A stretch of 10,944 bases of DNA, from the NCBI GenBank assembly GCA_009780765.1, contig WQZK01000039.1:1-10944 (forward strand), given 5' to 3'. This document shows positions 6,738 to 10,944 of this stretch, one piece after another. A model generated the notes under the pieces. That model was given only the letters and a program-made list of their open reading frames with translations. It made no database searches and was not told where the DNA came from. The DNA comes from Defluviitaleaceae bacterium (GTDB lineage Bacteria; Bacillota; Clostridia; Lachnospirales; UBA5962). Made by a program: the position numbers and the translations under genes. The number at the start of each line of letters is the position of its first letter. Position 1 is the stretch's first letter.

Positions 6738-7367
6738 GTGAGATTTTTACTTTTTGCAAATGGTGAAATTAATGATTGTTCGTATATAAAGCCCATGATT
6801 TTGGAGAGCGATTTTGTTATAGCTGTAGACGGTGGGATTAAATATATAGATAAGCTAGGCATTAAACCAAATTTGTTGATTGGTGATTTTGATTCGGCTT
6901 CGTCTGATTTGCTTGAAAAGTATTCGAATATTAAAATTTTAGAATATCCCTCAAAAAAAGATTTTACAGATTTAGAGCTTGCGATAAATTTTGCACTAGA
7001 GCATGGTGCAACAGAAATAATACTTTTTGGGGCTTTAGGTGGGCGGATAGACCACACGCTTGCAAATATATATTCTATGATAAAGCCAACTGAAAAGGGC
7101 ATTAAAGCATGGATATGTGCAGAAAATGAGGATATTTTTTTGGTAAACAGTGAAATTGAGCTTTCGTACAAAAAAGGCACGGTTTTGTCGCTTTTACCAG
7201 TAACTACAGAAGTTTTAGGTATTAATACGCATAACTTAGAATATACTCTTATAAATGCAACTTTGCATATAGGCTCTTCTCGAGGGCTAAGCAATGTTTT
7301 TACAAATGATGAGGCTAAAATTGGCGTTGTTTCAGGAATTTTGGCGATAGTGGTAAGTAAAAATTAA
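6738..7367 (+). CDS. thiN: Thiamine diphosphokinase (thiamine pyrophosphokinase)
   Basis: A 209-residue enzyme that makes thiamine diphosphate from thiamine and ATP. Motifs are AVDGG (29-33), the metal/diphosphate-binding GDFDS (49-53), KKDFTDLE (73-80), GALGGRIDHTLAN (98-110) and the C-terminal SRGLSN turn (181-186) that helps form the thiamine pocket. I place the start at the GTG 6738: it lies one base after the rsgA stop, has AAAGGGG about 9 bases upstream, and begins the protein at RFLLFANGE as in homologues. The frame extends upstream to a TTG at 6681, but that would overlap rsgA by 56 bases and add residues not typical of the family. Cotranscription with rsgA is a conserved Firmicutes arrangement. 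I see no TPP riboswitch. Confidence 0.94.
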   Translation: MRFLLFANGEINDCSYIKPMILESDFVIAVDGGIKYIDKLGIKPNLLIGDFDSASSDLLEKYSNIKILEYPSKKDFTDLELAINFALEHGATEIILFGALGGRIDHTLANIYSMIKPTEKGIKAWICAENEDIFLVNSEIELSYKKGTVLSLLPVTTEVLGINTHNLEYTLINATLHIGSSRGLSNVFTNDEAKIGVVSGILAIVVSKN

Positions 7368-7384
7368 GATTTTCTTAATTTTTT
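7359..7384 (+). terminator. Possible weak terminator after thiN
   Basis: AAAAATTAAGA (7359-7369) pairs perfectly with TCTTAATTTTT (7373-7383) around a 3-base loop, and the T-rich distal arm could serve as the U-tract. The stem is almost all A-T, so it is weak; it overlaps the thiN stop codon. Its position immediately before the next promoter supports a role in ending the tcdA-rsgA-thiN transcript. Confidence 0.45.
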
Positions 7385-7385
7385 A

Positions 7386-7414
7386 TTGACGAAAGATTAA
7401 TAATCGTGTATAAT
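7386..7414 (+). promoter_or_regulatory. Strong sigma-A promoter of the DUF805 gene
   Basis: TTGACG (7386-7391, one mismatch) and TATAAT (7409-7414, perfect) with a 17-base spacer. A second TATAAT occurs at 7419-7424 but lacks a matching -35. This is the best promoter in the window and implies that the small membrane protein gene is expressed independently of thiN. Confidence 0.88.
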
Positions 7415-7444
7415 AAAGTATAATTTATAAAAGGAGTAGATAGC

Positions 7445-7780
7445 ATGAAAGAATACATAGCAATGTTAAAAAACTATGCAAACTTTAAAGACAGAACGAA
7501 TGTTAAAGGCTATTGGATGGTGTTTTTGATTAACATTATAATCAGCATTCCTCTAAGTATTATAACAGTTTTAGTACCAACTGTTGGCATGATAATTACG
7601 GGAATTTATTGCCTTGCATTGATTGTTCCGAGTCTTGCTCTAGCTATTCGCCGTTTAAGAGATGGCGGCAAAAAATGGACTTATATATTTATAAATCTTA
7701 TCCCAATTGCTGGTCCAATTCTTTATCTTATACAGTTGATCAAACCATCTGTACCAGATAATGGGGTTCCAACTGTGTAA
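7445..7780 (+). CDS. DUF805-family small membrane protein
   Basis: A 111-residue protein with three predicted membrane segments (about 24-43, 46-67 and 79-99). The pattern fits DUF805: an N-terminal YANFKDRTNVKGYW block (family form: Y..F.GR..R..YW), the RRLRD motif at 69-73 (RRLHD in most members), then a Trp (W78) before a hydrophobic LIPIAGPILYL stretch and a short polar tail. The molecular role of the family is not established. The ATG has AAGGAG (7431-7436) 8 bases upstream, and the gene has its own strong promoter and terminator, so it is a monocistronic unit. Its last 41 bases overlap the end of the convergent clostripain frame. Confidence 0.85.
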   Translation: MKEYIAMLKNYANFKDRTNVKGYWMVFLINIIISIPLSIITVLVPTVGMIITGIYCLALIVPSLALAIRRLRDGGKKWTYIFINLIPIAGPILYLIQLIKPSVPDNGVPTV

Positions 7781-9662
7781 TAGTGTGAAAAACCACCTTC
7801 GCAAACAAGCGAGGGTGGTTTTTTGTAAATGCTTCAAAATAAACATTTTGATTCAAATCTGTCACCATAAAACTGTAAAAATAAGCGTTTTGGTCAATTT
7901 TTATCCACTCTAGTGATAATTTTTCGGTTATCGTAAACTCTTCTCCTAGTTCAAAATCAAGTTTGTCAAGTTCTTTAACTTGGTAGTAAAATGCCAGTTT
8001 ATCACCAATTTCTATTTCACTATAGCCTTTTTGTATTATGAGGCCATCATCATATCTCATTCCAAGAATTTTGCCATCTTTAAACTCTTCTGAAATCATT
8101 ACAACAATATCACCGTTTTTGCCATTTAGCTTTGAAGGAATTGCATACAAATCAATATCTTCTTTATTATTTATCTTGTACATGCAAACATTTTTACCAT
8201 TAATTTGTGGCCATTTTGTTTCTATTAATCTAATTTCATTTGAAATGCCTTGCATTACAAATTTATTTTCACTGTCTTGCTTCCAAACTGTAAGCTCTCT
8301 TTTTAAAATATCACCGCTAGACCTTGTTCGTCTTTTTTCGGTTAGAATATTATAAAATTTATTTAGATATTTTGTGTATTCTTGGCTCATATCAAGCGAT
8401 TCGTAGGTTTTAAGTGAATACTCGCCAATTTCTTTGCCGCCATAAATATAATAGGTGCTAAGGCCTGAAAGATTTGTTTTTGAGTTGTGCCTATTGTAGG
8501 CAACAGCTTGTTTTAAGGCGTTTTTAACAGCCTTTGCCTCGCTTGGATATAAATCTGAAAGCATCTCTGCCATATCACCTATATCAACCATATCTGCTTC
8601 ATTATCTCTTGGGCTGCCCTCGCCAAAAGTTTTTGTGTTGCTTCGCCTTCTAGAGAAGCTTGCGAAATGTTTTGCAGGGGTTTCTAATAAATCTTGATTA
8701 CATTTATCCATCAAAGCACCCATCGCTGCCATAACATCGTTTGCATATTGTAAATCGACTACAGAAAGCGTCAATATTTCACCTTTTCTGCCATTATAAA
8801 AGTCAATAAAATAATCCACTATATGTTTACCAAGCTCATCGCCTCCCATATTTGGATTTTTATTTAAAACTTCAAGGAAGTGGTAATCCCAGCCATCACC
8901 TGGCTCTAAATCTTCTGAAGCGATTAAAAATTTTGCATAATCAGCAGAAACAACTGCCATTTCAATTGTTTGCATCAAACAAGCGTCAAAGCCTAAAAAT
9001 TCTAGCTTGTTTTCTGAAAGGTTGGCATGTTCAAAGGCTAAATTCATATCAAGGAGGGTTAAATTGCCTTTAATAAAATTTTCATCATCACCATAGCCTG
9101 CAATCGAGCCTCCGCCATGGTCCCACATAATAAGGCCATACTTTTCAGCAGGAAAATTCTCTTTAGAAAATTCTATAAAACTCGAAAGTGTTCCTGCATT
9201 TCCCATATTATGAAGACCTATGCCTGCGATTTTTATAAGTTTACCATCTATAACTTCCCATAAAACACATTCATTTTCTGGAATAACATCGTTCTGCCAG
9301 CGATTTGCACCGCCTGTTAATAAAACTAGATTTAAATTGGCTCCATTAACACCAGATTCTAACATTTCTATTATATCGTCGGTGGCTAATCCATCTTCCG
9401 ATTCTAAATCAGAACCATTTAAGTAAATCATAATTGTATAAGGTTTTAACTCTCTTTTTGTAACAAAATTTGTGGCTTTTTGTATATCCCAAACTTCAAA
9501 CTCTAATTCTTCAAACGATATATTTTTAACATCACGGCTAAACTTAGTTAAAGCTACTTGTTCGTATTCCTCGTTTTTGGAAACATAAAAGCTTACCGCC
9601 AATAATCCAACAATAAGCACAAATGTTGATAAATATATAAAAAAATGTTTTGTTGTTTTCAT
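7740..9662 (-). CDS. Clostripain-family (C11) cysteine peptidase, membrane-anchored, with an abnormal C-terminal extension
   Basis: A 640-residue protein. Residues 7-28 are a hydrophobic segment after basic residues, with no clear cleavage or lipobox site, so it is probably a signal anchor with the enzyme outside the cell. The C11 catalytic dyad is visible: His182 in MWDHGGG (179-185) and Cys228 in GFDACLM (224-230). The TIMIYLNGSDLES block (76-88) and SEDLEPGDGWDY (249-260) are further family motifs. Clostripains cleave after Arg or Lys; Arg-rich segments at 338-340 and 444-447 could be self-processing sites (inference). The ATG has AGGAGC 5 bases upstream. The 3' end is odd: after NVYF (residue 609) the frame continues 31 residues through an intrinsic terminator and stops inside the DUF805 gene. 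A one-base insertion in the A4 run 7836-7839 would give a TGA directly after residue 609. Substrate unknown. Confidence 0.92.
   Translation of the reverse strand: MKTTKHFFIYLSTFVLIVGLLAVSFYVSKNEEYEQVALTKFSRDVKNISFEELEFEVWDIQKATNFVTKRELKPYTIMIYLNGSDLESEDGLATDDIIEMLESGVNGANLNLVLLTGGANRWQNDVIPENECVLWEVIDGKLIKIAGIGLHNMGNAGTLSSFIEFSKENFPAEKYGLIMWDHGGGSIAGYGDDENFIKGNLTLLDMNLAFEHANLSENKLEFLGFDACLMQTIEMAVVSADYAKFLIASEDLEPGDGWDYHFLEVLNKNPNMGGDELGKHIVDYFIDFYNGRKGEILTLSVVDLQYANDVMAAMGALMDKCNQDLLETPAKHFASFSRRRSNTKTFGEGSPRDNEADMVDIGDMAEMLSDLYPSEAKAVKNALKQAVAYNRHNSKTNLSGLSTYYIYGGKEIGEYSLKTYESLDMSQEYTKYLNKFYNILTEKRRTRSSGDILKRELTVWKQDSENKFVMQGISNEIRLIETKWPQINGKNVCMYKINNKEDIDLYAIPSKLNGKNGDIVVMISEEFKDGKILGMRYDDGLIIQKGYSEIEIGDKLAFYYQVKELDKLDFELGEEFTITEKLSLEWIKIDQNAYFYSFMVTDLNQNVYFEAFTKNHPRLFAKVVFHTITQLEPHYLVQMV
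7788..7824. terminator. Strong intrinsic terminator, possibly bidirectional, between the convergent DUF805 and clostripain genes
   Basis: AAAAACCACCTTCGC (7788-7802) pairs with GCGAGGGTGGTTTTT (7809-7823) around the 6-base loop AAACAA, with a single T-G wobble on the plus-strand RNA. The distal side carries six T on the plus strand and five T on the minus strand. It begins 7 bases after the DUF805 stop codon. On the minus strand it lies inside the clostripain reading frame (residues about 613-625), before that frame's stop at 7740. Confidence 0.92.
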
Positions 9663-9768
9663 AAAAAGCTCCTATTTCTAATTTAATTTACTATAGTATA
9701 AACAAAAGGTTTAAAAATTATTTAAAATGTGTTATAATAAAGCAATTGAACTAGGAGGAATTGTAAAA
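9663..9768. promoter_or_regulatory. Divergent intergenic region, clostripain / lepA
   Basis: This 106-base AT-rich region holds the two opposing ribosome binding sites and promoters. For the minus strand the best -10 candidate is TATACT (9700-9695), about 33 bases before the clostripain start, with no convincing -35. A 10-base perfect palindrome TACTATAGTA (9689-9698) overlaps it. No terminator or other gene is visible. Confidence 0.4.
9710..9738 (+). promoter_or_regulatory. Extended -10 promoter of lepA
   Basis: TGTTATAAT (9730-9738) is an extended -10 with a perfect TATAAT hexamer (9733-9738). A weak -35, TTTAAA (9710-9715), lies 17 bases upstream. The lepA start is 31 bases downstream, with AGGAGG at 9753-9758. 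Confidence 0.7.
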
Positions 9769-10944
9769 ATGAATAACGATAGACAAAAAAATATAAGAAA
9801 TTTTTCGATAATAGCACATATAGACCATGGAAAATCTACGCTTGCAGATAGGCTTATCCAAAAATCGGGTGCTTTGACTGAACGTGAAATGCAGTCGCAA
9901 GTTTTAGATAATATGGATTTAGAGCGTGAAAGAGGCATTACTATTAAGGCTCAAGCTGTGCGCCTTATTTATAAGGCAGAAAATGGTGAAGAGTATATAC
10001 TTAACTTGATAGATACTCCGGGTCATGTAGATTTTAATTACGAAGTTTCAAGGAGTTTAGCAGCGTGTGATGGAGCTGTTTTAGTTGTGGATGCCGCACA
10101 AGGCGTTGAAGCACAAACTTTGGCAAATGTTTATTTGGCGATAGATTCTAATTTAGAAATTTTGCCTGTAATAAATAAAATAGACCTGCCAAGTGCTGAT
10201 ACTGCAAGAGTTATTACGCAAATTGAAGATGTTATTGGCATCGTTGCCGAAGGTTGTCCACTTATTTCAGCCAAAGCCGATATAAATATAGACCAAGTTT
10301 TTGAAAGAGTTATAAGTGATATTCCTGCACCGTCTGGAGATTTTAACAAACCTTTAAAAGCTCTTATTTTTGATAGCTTTTATGATGCTTACAAAGGCGT
10401 TATCGTTTTTATAAGGGTTGTTGATGGGCAAGTTAAAAAAGGCACAAAAGTAAGGTTTATGGCTACAAATAAAGAGTTTGATATTGTGGAAGTTGGTTTT
10501 TTCGCACCGGGTCGATTTATCCCTACAGATGTATTAGCAGCAGGCGATGTTGGTTATATAACGGCGAGTATTAAAAACGTTCGTGACACACAAATTGGCG
10601 ATACTGTTACCGAAGCAAATAACCCAACAACTGAGCCGTTTCCAGGATATAAAAAAGTAAATCCTATGGTTTATTGTGGGCTCTTCCCAGCGGATGGCTC
10701 AAAATATCCAGATTTAAGAGATGCACTTGATAAATTGCAGCTAAACGATGCGTCTTTACAGTACGAGCCGGAAACTTCGGTTGCCTTGGGCTTTGGCTTT
10801 AGATGTGGATTTTTAGGACTCTTGCATCTTGAAATAATTCAAGAAAGGCTTGAAAGAGAGTATAATTTAGACCTTGTAACAACTGCACCAAGTGTTATTT
10901 ACAAGCTATTTATGACGGATGGAACCGAAACAATGCTCTCAAAC
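9769..10944 (+). CDS. lepA: Elongation factor 4 (LepA), N-terminal two thirds
   Basis: The ATG at 9769 opens a frame with no stop to the window end, giving 392 codons of a protein normally near 600 residues. G-domain motifs are AHIDHGKST (16-24, G1), RGITI (55-59, G2), DTPGH with His86 (82-86, G3), NKID (136-139, G4) and SAK (167-169, G5). LepA-specific segments follow: LDNMDLERERGITIKAQ near 46-62, the domain II barrel, PFPGYKKVNPMVYCGLFP, LQLNDASLQYEPETS and GFGFRCGFLGLLHLEIIQERLERE near the end. LepA is a ribosome-associated GTPase linked to back-translocation and to 30S assembly. AGGAGG lies 10 bases upstream. After SAK the usual Thr-Gly is Ala-Asp here, a minor variation. The C-terminal LepA domain is outside the window. 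Confidence 0.97.
   Translation, partial: MNNDRQKNIRNFSIIAHIDHGKSTLADRLIQKSGALTEREMQSQVLDNMDLERERGITIKAQAVRLIYKAENGEEYILNLIDTPGHVDFNYEVSRSLAACDGAVLVVDAAQGVEAQTLANVYLAIDSNLEILPVINKIDLPSADTARVITQIEDVIGIVAEGCPLISAKADINIDQVFERVISDIPAPSGDFNKPLKALIFDSFYDAYKGVIVFIRVVDGQVKKGTKVRFMATNKEFDIVEVGFFAPGRFIPTDVLAAGDVGYITASIKNVRDTQIGDTVTEANNPTTEPFPGYKKVNPMVYCGLFPADGSKYPDLRDALDKLQLNDASLQYEPETSVALGFGFRCGFLGLLHLEIIQERLEREYNLDLVTTAPSVIYKLFMTDGTETMLSN

Noticed and set aside
6677..7294. Long minus-strand open frame (205 codons) opposite thiN
   Set aside because: It lies entirely antisense to thiN, which has all family motifs; the translation is Ser/Ile-rich shadow sequence and there is no ribosome binding site.
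7655..7846. Minus-strand frame overlapping the DUF805 gene and the terminator
   Set aside because: Same strand as clostripain in a shifted frame, no start signal, and it encodes the terminator hairpin. It is not a gene.
1..10944. CRISPR array, transposon, prophage, toxin-antitoxin or other defence module
   Set aside because: No regularly spaced repeats, no transposase or integrase, no paired small toxin-like genes; nearly every base is assigned to ordinary genes or short intergenic regions.

Overview
The window is low-GC DNA from an endospore-forming member of the Firmicutes, most likely class Clostridia. The evidence is a SpoIIAA/SpoIIAB pair at the left edge, strong AGGAGG-type ribosome binding sites, AT-rich intergenic regions with sigma-A-like promoters, a clostripain-family protease, and gene neighbourhoods (nadD-yqeK-rsfS, rsgA-thiN) typical of the phylum. 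I cannot name the genus. Gene density is high. I see no tRNA or rRNA gene, no CRISPR array, no insertion sequence and no phage gene.

Layout. (1) 1-4986, minus strand: a divergent promoter near 5027 drives a probable five-gene run: an M32 carboxypeptidase, an M28-family lipoprotein peptidase, a fused NadD-YqeK protein, rsfS and aroK. The run ends at an intrinsic terminator at 426-467. Directly downstream, a separate sigma-A-like promoter (390-417) starts the sporulation operon spoIIAA-spoIIAB, which leaves the window at base 1. (2) 5041-7367, plus strand: a consensus-like promoter drives the tightly packed run tcdA-rsgA-thiN, covering tRNA t6A cyclisation, 30S maturation and thiamine diphosphate synthesis. 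(3) 7386-7824, plus strand: a small DUF805 membrane protein with its own near-perfect promoter and a strong terminator. (4) 7740-9662, minus strand: a membrane-anchored C11 (clostripain-like) cysteine protease, convergent with and overlapping the DUF805 gene. (5) 9663-10944, plus strand: a divergent promoter region followed by the first 392 codons of lepA (EF-4), cut by the window end.

Most of the window is housekeeping: NAD and thiamine cofactor synthesis, shikimate pathway, ribosome assembly and silencing (RsgA, RsfS, LepA), tRNA modification, and peptide turnover. I found no convincing novel multi-gene system. The feature most worth checking is the 3' end of the clostripain gene. Its frame runs through the intrinsic terminator and into the neighbouring gene, and a single-base change in an A4 run (7836-7839) would restore a stop exactly where the protein should end. 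This is either a recent frameshift, a sequence error, or a gene whose transcripts can end before the stop codon.
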